From: Geomonas azotofigens | GTDB taxonomy: Bacteria > Desulfobacterota > Desulfuromonadia > Geobacterales > Geobacteraceae | DNA length: 64,000 nucleotides | NCBI RefSeq assembly: GCF_018919395.1 | Contig: NZ_JAHLME010000002.1 | Coordinates: forward strand, 186,001 to 250,000 | Reading direction: 5' to 3' | Shown: positions 10,371-19,300 of the stretch, one piece after another | Numbering within the stretch: the stretch's first letter is position 1 | How the letters are laid out: every line of letters begins with the position of its first letter | Translations under genes and position numbers: made by a program | The notes under the pieces: model-generated | Databases searched by the model: none | Told to the model about the DNA's origin: nothing | The model's input: only the letters and a program-made list of their open reading frames with translations

Positions 10371-10727
10371 CTACCCTATCAACTTGGCCAAGCGCGACCG
10401 CTCTTTCATAAGCCTTGCCTCGCCATCCTCCAGGGCCTTCAGAAGCCCCTTCTTTGCGCTGTAGGCCATGTCCTTGCCGCGGTCGAGGATCTCGGAGGCT
10501 CGCTCGCCGACCGCCTCGGCCATCTCCCCTACCTGCTCGGTGAAATCCTCCACCGCCTCCAGCGCGTCTTCACCTTTGCGGCGCGCCTTCTTGGCGTAGC
10601 GGCCGAGCTCCTTGCGGGTTTTCTCGCCGCTTTGCGGCGCGTACATGAGCGCAACCCCCGCCCCGATGATCCCTCCGGCCAGGAGCAGCATCGCCCCAAC
10701 CATCACCTTGTTATCTCTTTCGGCCAT
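10371..10727 (-). CDS. YtxH-domain protein
   Basis: A 118-aa protein with one N-terminal hydrophobic segment ('VGAMLLLAGGIIGAGVALMY') followed by the YtxH signature 'APQSGEKTRKEL' and a long amphipathic, charged helical tail with apolipoprotein-like heptads. YtxH proteins are small membrane-anchored general-stress-type proteins of unknown biochemical role. A second, shorter YtxH gene lies at 30349-30585. The gene converges on purC and shares the terminator region. An AGGAGGGGC ribosome site precedes the ATG. Confidence 0.85.
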   Translation of the reverse strand: MAERDNKVMVGAMLLLAGGIIGAGVALMYAPQSGEKTRKELGRYAKKARRKGEDALEAVEDFTEQVGEMAEAVGERASEILDRGKDMAYSAKKGLLKALEDGEARLMKERSRLAKLIG

Positions 10728-10894
10728 AGCCCCTCCTCCTTCGCCAGCGTTGTTTTTTTTCGGACTGCCTCCCTATACTACCCGATGCCGCCTCTTTGCC
10801 AAGCGCGCTTCTCATTATTGCTAGGAAGCACCCGGTTAAGCGTGTATAGTTGTACCGTTATAGAACACCCAGTGACAGACCCGCGAGGAGCACC

Positions 10895-11998
10895 ATGGAT
10901 CAGAAATACGATGTACTTATCGTCGGCGGAGGCCCCGGTGGCGTGGCCGCCGCTTACTTGTGTCACAAGAACGGCCTGTCCCACCTCCTGATCGAGGGAG
11001 GCAAGTCCATTTTCCAGGGCATTGCCAACACCTATCCGGAAGGGAAGAACGTCTATCCCTCCAAGCCCAAGGAGAACCCGGAGCCCTTCCTGGTCGAGGA
11101 ACTGCGTCCGCCCGACAAACCGGTCACCGTGGAGAAATACATCCAGTACGTGCAGCACTTCGTCCAGCACGAGGGGCTCAACGTACTGACCGAAACCCAG
11201 TTCGAGAACATCGAGGAGGGGCGCGATTACCTGAAGGTGCACACCTCCCGGGGAACCTTCCAGGCGAAGAAGGTGCTGCTCGCCTTCGGCAGTTCCATCC
11301 CCAAGGAATTATCGGTGTACGGTGACGCCAAGATGGTCGCCAAGAGCCTCGACGACCCCAAGAAGTACATCGGGGTGCGCACCCTGGTGATCGGTGGGGG
11401 AAATTCCGCCGCCGACGTGATCATCTCCATCCTTAAGGAGAAGAGGAACGCCAACGACAAGGAACCCGTGTACTGGGCGCACGTGGCCGAGACCTTCGAC
11501 GTCAACAAGGAGACGGCGCAGCGCCTGGGCGAGGAGATCCTCCTGGGGGGCAACATCAGGCTCCTGCCCGGCGCCACCCCGAGGATCGGCGAGGTGGACG
11601 ACGAGGGCGTGGACCGCCTGGTGATCAGGGTCAGCGAGGACAAGATGGCCGGAGGGATCGAGCGCTACCACGCCATGAGTTTCCCGATGAAGAACGTCAT
11701 CGCCTGCATCGGCAGCCAGGGCCCCACCTCCATCTACGACAAGATCGGCGTGCAGACCATCGCCTGCGCCGAGGGCGTCTGCCAGGTGGCCAAGGAAGGG
11801 GACCGGTTGTTGCTCCTTACCGCCGACTTCGAATCCACCCGGAAGGGGGTCTACGTGATCGGCGGCGCCATCTCCCCCTCGTATATGCGCATCAACCAGG
11901 GCGCCATCCAGGAGGAGCGGCACCCGAACCTGATCTACACCGCCGTCAACGACGCCCACCACGTCGTCGAGGCGATTATGAAGAAGATAAAGAAATAA
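10895..11998 (+). CDS. Thioredoxin-reductase-like FAD/NAD(P) oxidoreductase lacking CxxC
   Basis: A 367-aa flavoprotein with an N-terminal FAD Rossmann motif ('DVLIVGGGPGGVAAAYLC') and a second dinucleotide motif for NAD(P)H ('TLVIGGGNSAADVI') around residue 165. The C-terminal 'GVYVIGGAISPSYMRIN' holds the FAD-ribityl aspartate region in a divergent form. The redox-active CxxC of thioredoxin reductases is absent, which places it with ferredoxin-NADP reductase or YpdA-like members. Electron partner unknown. I start at 10895, preceded by GAGGAG with suitable spacing; an upstream in-frame ATG at 10850 has no ribosome site. A perfect palindromic terminator follows. Confidence 0.8.
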   Translation: MDQKYDVLIVGGGPGGVAAAYLCHKNGLSHLLIEGGKSIFQGIANTYPEGKNVYPSKPKENPEPFLVEELRPPDKPVTVEKYIQYVQHFVQHEGLNVLTETQFENIEEGRDYLKVHTSRGTFQAKKVLLAFGSSIPKELSVYGDAKMVAKSLDDPKKYIGVRTLVIGGGNSAADVIISILKEKRNANDKEPVYWAHVAETFDVNKETAQRLGEEILLGGNIRLLPGATPRIGEVDDEGVDRLVIRVSEDKMAGGIERYHAMSFPMKNVIACIGSQGPTSIYDKIGVQTIACAEGVCQVAKEGDRLLLLTADFESTRKGVYVIGGAISPSYMRINQGAIQEERHPNLIYTAVNDAHHVVEAIMKKIKK

Positions 11999-12006
11999 GG
12001 TGTACC

Positions 12007-12030
12007 AAGGGGAGCCGGCCGGCTCCCCTT
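12007..12030. terminator. Bidirectional terminator between convergent genes
   Basis: A perfect 24-bp palindrome with 12-bp arms (first arm AAGGGGAGCCGG at 12007-12018) lies 9 bp after the flavoprotein stop and 26 bp from the stop of the convergent lipoprotein gene. T/A tracts flank it only weakly. Confidence 0.7.
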
Positions 12031-12055
12031 TCCCCCATCGGGAGTCAAGCCGTTG

Positions 12056-13273
12056 TCACTGGCTGATCTCCACCTGCAGTCCCGCGATCTCCGCGCCGTT
12101 TTTATCCACAGCCTTGAATGAGAGCACCCCGAAATCCGAGGGAAGGTAGCTGACCCCCACGGGGAGGTCACAGACCACGGTCAGAAACTCCCCTGTAGGC
12201 GAACCCGTTGCCTGGGGTATGGAGACCGTGAGCGTCGCCGGCGCCGCCTGGTTGGCCGGCTGAAATACCCCGATGGTGTAGAGATCCGTGGGGAAGACGC
12301 CGCTCGCCACTACGGCCCGTGCGTCCGCCTGCCGGTATACGAAGTCCGTGACCTTGACCGACACCCCCGGTGGCAGGGAAAGCCGCACCGTGATGCCGTA
12401 GATGGATGCCCCCGGCGCCAGGGTGCCTGCCGTCGCCAGATGCAGGATCATGGTGCCGCCGCCGGCATTGGCAAGATTGGTGGCCGAGGCATCGGTCACA
12501 CCCGTTTCGTTCAGCGGCGAGGCGAGGTATGCCGACAGGGAGCTCTGGAAGCGCTGCCCCAGGTCGGGAGAAAGGGCACTGTCCCCAGCGAGATCCGCGC
12601 CGTACGCAGCCAGACAGGCATCCAGGCTCCCCCCGTAATAGTCGCGCACCATCTGGGAGAATGCTGCCAGCGCCAGGGCGTAGTCCTTCTGCTCCTGCCC
12701 GGTGCCGACCTCGGCGAAATCGCTCGCAGTGGCGGCGATGGGCTGCGTGGTCAGAACGTCGACCTTGAACAGCTTGGAGATGAGCTTGTTCGCGCTGTCG
12801 ATACGGGTGGCTACAAGCGGCGTCCCGGCCGCGCGCACCGCGAGCTCCGTCAGGGGGGTGATGGCAACCTGCATGGTGCCCGAAACGGTCGTGGTCGCTG
12901 CCCTGAGGGGTGCTGCCGCCGGAATGGTGCGCGGTTGCCCCGTGGCTTCGTCGAGGTAACTCCCCCCCGATACGGTGAAGAGCGCGGCCCCGGTGATGTT
13001 GACACTGGTCGTGTACTGGCCGAAGGCGTTGGTGACGGCCCCCCCCAGCCGCTTCCCGACCGTGCCGTTGCTCGCCAGGGCATAGACGTCGACCGTACCG
13101 TTCTCAATGATCCCCTTGGAGGCGGTACCGCCAACCCGCTTCAGGACTGCATTCGGGACAGTACTGCCGCCCGTGTTGTTGTCCGGCCCCTGGAAACCGC
13201 CCGCGCCGCATCCCGAAAGTAGAGCCGTCACCCCCACCACCAGCAGTGCGAACACACTCAAACTTTTTCCCAT
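12056..13273 (-). CDS. Exported lipoprotein with C-terminal cohesin-like domain
   Basis: A 405-aa protein with a type II signal peptide ending in lipobox 'LLSGC' (C21), so it should be lipidated. Residues about 45-120 resemble a carboxypeptidase-regulatory/transthyretin-like fold ('GTVDVYALASNGTVGKR'). The centre is helical. The last ~130 residues look like a beta-sandwich of the cohesin type, finishing 'VLSFKAVDKNGAEIAGLQVE'. The gene lies 51 bp after a 2290-residue protein whose C terminus is dockerin-like, and both are probably in one transcript. I infer that this lipoprotein anchors the giant protein to the membrane through a non-cellulosomal cohesin-dockerin contact. Domain calls are by eye and the cohesin assignment is the weaker one. 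Confidence 0.65.
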   Translation of the reverse strand: MGKSLSVFALLVVGVTALLSGCGAGGFQGPDNNTGGSTVPNAVLKRVGGTASKGIIENGTVDVYALASNGTVGKRLGGAVTNAFGQYTTSVNITGAALFTVSGGSYLDEATGQPRTIPAAAPLRAATTTVSGTMQVAITPLTELAVRAAGTPLVATRIDSANKLISKLFKVDVLTTQPIAATASDFAEVGTGQEQKDYALALAAFSQMVRDYYGGSLDACLAAYGADLAGDSALSPDLGQRFQSSLSAYLASPLNETGVTDASATNLANAGGGTMILHLATAGTLAPGASIYGITVRLSLPPGVSVKVTDFVYRQADARAVVASGVFPTDLYTIGVFQPANQAAPATLTVSIPQATGSPTGEFLTVVCDLPVGVSYLPSDFGVLSFKAVDKNGAEIAGLQVEISQ

Positions 13274-13324
13274 GCCGCCCCTCCCCTGTATATATTTTCG
13301 CTTGCAGCCCCACCCCTGCCCGCA

Positions 13325-16300
13325 CTAGGCCGGCGGTGCCAGGGATCCGACGATGATGCGCAGGATCAGCACAGCGTCTCCTATGTCTATGCTCCAGTCG
13401 GGGGCGGACGCGCCCCCCACCAGGGGGGCCAGGTCCCCCGAGACCAGGAAGCCGTCCAACTGCGGGCGCATGCCGACTGAGACCTGCAGGGCCAGCAGGG
13501 CGTCGCTTATGTCGGTCTTTCCGTCGGCGTTCAGGTCGCCCGTCGGTGTGGCGTAAATGACCCTCCTGGTGACAACCGTGGCTCCACCAGCCTCGTTAGT
13601 GGCAGTCACCGTCACGGGATAGAGCCCTTTGGTTGTGAGCGGGATGGTCTGACTGAACGCGCCATCCACCACCGGCGGGGTATAGAACTGTCCGTTGACC
13701 GCTATGGTGACCCTTACCGACGTCACCGTGTCCGTTGCCGTCCCCGACACCACAAGAGAGTTCTGCCCCGGCCGCACGTCGCCCGACGGTGAGGTCAGGG
13801 TCAGGGTGGGCGCCTCCGTCTCGTGGGTCACGGTGATGACGCGGGTCGACGAGAGGTTCGCCTGCGTGGTGGCCGTGAGCGTAATGGTGGTTACCCCGAC
13901 TGCCAGGTTGTCCAAGAGCTGGCTGAACAGCGAGCCGGCAAGCACAGAGGCGGTGAAGTCGCGGGCGCCGGAAGGGCCGGAGACATGGATGCCAAGGATG
14001 CAATCGTGATCGACGCTCCCGGTGATCATGAGCTGTGACTTGTTGGTCTTGTATTCGTCAGACGCCGGTGCGGTGAGCGCGATGACCGGCACTGCCTGAT
14101 CGAGGACCACGCTGCTCGTCGAGTGGCTCGCGTTCCCCGCAAGGTCGATGGCAACCACCGTTATCACGTTGGTGCCGGAGGTAAGTTCGATGGTTTTGCT
14201 GAAGTTCCCCTCGGCGTCTACCGCCAGACTGGTGCCGTTTAACTGCAGCGACTGGACCCCGCTCAGGGGGTCGACGACCCTGCCTGAAACCGTAAACTGC
14301 TGCATGCTCGTGTAGCTGTGATCGGGGGGGAGAGCGACGGAGAGCGACGGCGAGGCCAGATCCCAGATCAGCGTGGCATCGCTGGTAGAAACGTTGCCGG
14401 CCTGGTCGATGCTGGTAAGCCTGAGCAGATAGGTGCCCTCCTGGTCCGCGCTCACCGTGGTGGCGAGAGAGTCCGGAGAACCGAAGGAAACCGTGCCCGG
14501 CCCGCTTGCCTGGCTCCAGCGGAAGGTAAGCTGCGTGGTGCCGCTGGCAAAGCCGTACTGGGTAAAGGTGGCATTATGGGCGCTGCTGGGCCCTGCGCTT
14601 ACCAGCGGCAGTTGCGTGGTCCAAAGCAGCGCCAGCGTGTCACTGGAGCGGTTACCGGCCGCATCGGTTGCGGTGATGCGCAGCGAGTAGCTACCGTCCG
14701 CGGTGGCCGATATCTGCGGCGACAAGGCGGTCCCATCCGAAAAGGCGATGTTGCCCGGCCCGGAAAGCTGCTCCCAACGGTAGGTGAGCGGGGTTGCGTC
14801 GCTGGCCGTGGCGGCCGGGATGAAGGGCGCATTGACGACGCGGCTGCCGCCTGCCACTACCTGGGGCGCCGTGGTATCCCAGGTAAAGGAGACCTCGATC
14901 ATGCTGCTGTTCCCGGCGGCGTCGGTCGCGGCGAATTGCAGCAGGTAGACGCCGTCCTGGTCGGCGCTGGCGTTCGTAGTAGCGCTCCCCGGCGCTCCGA
15001 GGGTCACCGTTCCCGGCCCGGATAGCTGCTGCCACCGGTAGACCATCGGCGTGGCATCGCTTGCGTTTACCGTGAGGTCTACCGCGGTAGCGGTAGTGAC
15101 AGGCACCGGCTGGACCAGATAAGGCGCGGTGGTGTCCCAGGTTACGGCGACGTCGCCGGTGCTGCCGTTGCCGGCCGCATCGACGGCGGTAAGCCGGAGC
15201 ACGTAGGCGCCGTCCCGGTCGATGGCAACCGTGGAGCTTGCTCCTGACGGCGGATCGAAGGTGACGGAACCGGGCCCGCTGACCTTGCTCCAGGCAAGGG
15301 TGGCTGCAGTGGCGTCGGCGACGTTTCCGCTTTGCAGGAAGGGGGCGTTGGCTGTGCGCCCCACTCCTGCGCTGACCGCGGGACGTGTGGTGTCCCATAC
15401 CATGGAGCAGTCCGAGGAGGCGCTGTTGCCGGCCGCGTCGGTTGCGGTGAGCCGCAGGGTATAGCTGCCGTCTACGCTGGCGGAAATGTTCGGTGTCAGG
15501 GCAGCGGGGTCGGAGAAGGCGACCGTCCCGGGCCCGGAAAGTTGCTGCCAGCTGTAAGTGGAGGGATTCGCGTCGCTTACGGCTGCAGCGGGGGTGTAAG
15601 GGGCGTTACTCACCCGGCTCCCCCCCGCGTCCACCTTAGGCAAAGTGGTGTCCCAGGTGAGGGTGACATCGGCAGACGCGCTGTTCAAGGCTTCGTCGAT
15701 GGCGGTAAGGCGCACCAGGTAGACCCCGTCAAGATCCATGGAGACCGTGGTGCTGGCCGAGGCGGGAGAGCTAAAGACGACCGTCCCCGGTCCGCTCACC
15801 TTGCTCCAGGAAAGCAAGGTAGCCGTCGCGTCAGACACGCTCCCGGTCTGGCTGAACGCGCTGTTTGCGGCATGCGCCGGGCCGGCACTGACCGTCGGGG
15901 ACGTGGTGTCCCATACCAGTGCAACATCGGATGAGGCGCTGTTTCCCGCGGCGTCGGTCGCGGTCAGACGGATCAGGTAACTGCCGTCCCTGTCCATGGA
16001 TACCGTCGTGCCGGCGGCGGACGGTGAGCCGAAGCTGACCGTCCCCGGCCCGCTCACCTTGCTCCAGGAAAGCGTGGTGGACGTCGCGTCGGATACGGTC
16101 CCAGTCTGGGTGAAGGCGATCCCCGCGGTGCGCCCTGTTCCGGCCCCGACTGCCGGCAGCGTCGTATCCCAGACGATGATGACTTCGCCGTAGGCCCTAT
16201 TGCCGCCGCCGTCGGTTGCAGTCAGCCGGAGCGTATAGCTTCCGTCCTTATCCATAGATATCGTCGTGCTGGCACTGGCGGAGGAACCGAAACTAACCGT

Positions 16301-19300
16301 GCCCGGCCCGCTCTCCTGGCTCCAGGAAAGCGTGATTCCGGTGGCGTCGGACACGCTCCCTGTTTGGGTGAAGGCGCTGTTGGCCGTGCGTGTCGTCCCC
16401 GCGCTGACCGTCGGGAGCGTGGTGTCCCAGATTAAGGTAACGTCCGCGGAGGCGCTGTTCCCTGAAGCGTCGGTTGCCGTCAGGCGGAGCAGGTAGCTGC
16501 CGTCCCTATCCATCGATACCGTCGTGCCGGCGGCTGACGGGGAACCGAAGCTCACCGTCCCCGGTCCGCTCACCTTGCTCCAGGAAAGGGTCGTAGCGGT
16601 TGCGTCCGAGACGCTCCCGGTCTGAACGAATGGGGCGTTGGCCGTGCGGCTGGTACCTGCACTTACGGATGGGGGGGTGCTGTCCCATACCACCGTCACA
16701 TCCGAAGAGGCGCCGTTTCCCGCGGCGTCGGTTGCCGTCAGGCGAAGCAGGTAGCTGCCGTCCTTATCCATCGAAACTGCCGTGCTGGCGGCCGACGGGG
16801 AGCCGAAGCTCACCGTCCCCGGCCCGCTCACCCTACTCCAGGAAAGCGTCGTCGCCGTGGCGTCGGAGACGCTCCCCACCTGGGTGAAGGCGCTCCCGGC
16901 GGTGCGGGGAGTCCCCGCGCTGACCGTGGGGAGCGTGGTGTCCCAGATTAAGGTAACTTCTGAAGAGGCGCTGTTCCCTGAAGCGTCGGTTGCCGTCAGG
17001 CGGAGCAGGTAGCTGCCGTCCTTATCCATAGACACCGTTGTGCTGGCGGCGGACGGGGAATTGATGGCGACGGCACCCGGTCCGCTCACCTTGCTCCAGG
17101 AAAGGGTCGTAGCGGTTGCGTCCGAGACGCTCCCGGTCTGAACGAATGGAGCGTTGGCCGTGCGGCTGGTACCTGCACTTACGGATGGGGGGGTGCTGTC
17201 CCATACCACCGTCACATCGGAAGAGGCGCCGTTTCCCGCGGCGTCGGTTGCCGTCAGGCGAAGCAGGTAGCTGCCGTCCTGATCCATCGAAACCGTCGTG
17301 GTGGCGGCCGACGGGGAGCCGAAGCTCACCGTCCCCGGTCCGCTCACCCTGCTCCAGGAAAGCGTCGTCGCCGTGGCGTCGGAAACGCTCCCCACCTGGG
17401 TGAAGGCGCTCCCGGCGGTGCGCCCCGCCCCGGCGCTCACCGCGGGGAGGGTCGTGTCCCACACCACCGTCACATCGGAAGAGGCGCCGTTTCCCGCGGC
17501 GTCGGTTGCCGTCAGGCGGAGCAGGTAGCTGCCGTCCTGATCCATCGAAACCGTCGTGCTGGCGGCCGACGGGGAGCCGAAGCTCACCGCACCCGGTCCG
17601 CTCACCCTGCTCCAGGAAAGCGTCGTCGCCGTGGCGTCGGAGACGCTCCCCACCTGGGTGAAGGCGCTCCCGGCGGTGCGCCCCGCCCCGGCGCTCACTG
17701 CGGGGAGGGTCGTGTCCCACACCACCGTCACATCGGAAGAGGCGCCGTTTCCCGCGGCGTCGGTCGCCGTCAGGCGGAGCAGGTAGCTGCCGTCCTGATC
17801 CATCGAAACCGTCGTGCTGGCGGCCGACGGCGAGCCGAAGCTCACCGTCCCCGGCCCGCTCACCTTGCTCCAGGAAAGAGTCGTCGCCGTGGCATCGGAG
17901 ACGCTCCCCACCTGGGTGAAAGCGCTCCCGGCGGTGCGCCCCGCCCCGGCGCTCACCGCGGGAAGGGTCGTGTCCCACACCACCGTCACATCCGAAGAGG
18001 CGCCGTTTCCCGCGGCGTCGGTTGCCGTCAGGCGAAGCAGGTAGCTGCCGTCCTGATCCATCGAAACCGTCGTGCTGGCGGCCGACGGGGAGCCGAAGCT
18101 CACCGTCCCCGGCCCGCTCACCCTACTCCAGGAAAGCGTCGTCGCCGTGGCGTCGGAGACGCTCCCCACCTGGGTGAAGGCGCTCCCGGCGGTGCGCCCC
18201 GCCCCGGCGCTCACCGCGGGGAGGGTCGTGTCCCAAACAAGGGAGGTATCCGCGAAGGCGACGTTGCCCGCGGCGTCGGTAGCGGTCAGGCGCAGCACGT
18301 AGCCGCCGTCCTTGGTGGCGACTACGTCGGTCTGCAGGGAGTTTGGAGCGCCAAAGGTGATGTTGCCGCTCCCTTGCACCATGCTCCACTGCACTGCGAC
18401 CGCTGAGCCGTCGGTGGCCGTGGCGGTCTGCAGGTAGCTCGCCGAGCGCGTTTGCCCGGGGGCCACCGACACAGCGGGAGGCGCCGTGTCGATGGTCCAG
18501 CTCCAGCTGGCCGCGGCGCCGATGTTGCCGGTGAGGTCGACGCCCCTCACCGCGAAGGTGTGCCGGCCGTCCGGGCTCCCGGAAAGGTCGAGCGCCACCG
18601 GCGAGTCACAGGAGGCGAATGCCCCCGCGTCCAGGCTGCAGGCGAAACTTGAGCCGGCCTCGTCGCTGGTGAAGGTGAAGGTGGCGCTTCGCAACACCGT
18701 CGGATCAGCAGGATGCCCGGTGATGCTGGCCGTCGGCGCGTCCGTGTCGATGATCACGATCTTCGAGGCGCTCAGGTTGGCCTGGGCGCTGACCGGCGGA
18801 TCGGTCGCCTGGTTGCCGGCGCCGTCGAGGAGTGCGCCGCTGACGGAGGCGACATCAAGCCCCGCGCTCATCTCTCCGGCTGCGACGGTGTAGACCGCGG
18901 TGCAACTCGTCACCCCCGCCAGGGCGCCGCAGCTCGCATTGCCGCCGCTCGACAGGGTGAGGGTCAGCCCCGAGGAGGTAACGGCTTCGCTGAACGAGAG
19001 CGTGAGGGGGATCAGGGCCCCTGCGCCGTAGCGTCCCGCCGCAGCTGTCGTCGTGACCGCCGTTATCGCCGGAGCCGACGTGTCCAGGAGCAGGGTCCGC
19101 ACCACCGTCGCCTGGTTCCCGGCCTGGTCCGCGCAGGTTACCGTCACAGGGTAGGAGCCGTCCCCCCCCAGCGAAAGCTGCTGGCTGAAGGAACCGCCAG
19201 CCACGCTGGGGGAGTAGTTCTGCCCCCCCGCCGCGATGGTCACCGAAACGGCGCTGTCGGGATCGCTCGCACTCCCGGCGATGACCGGTGTCCTGCTGTT

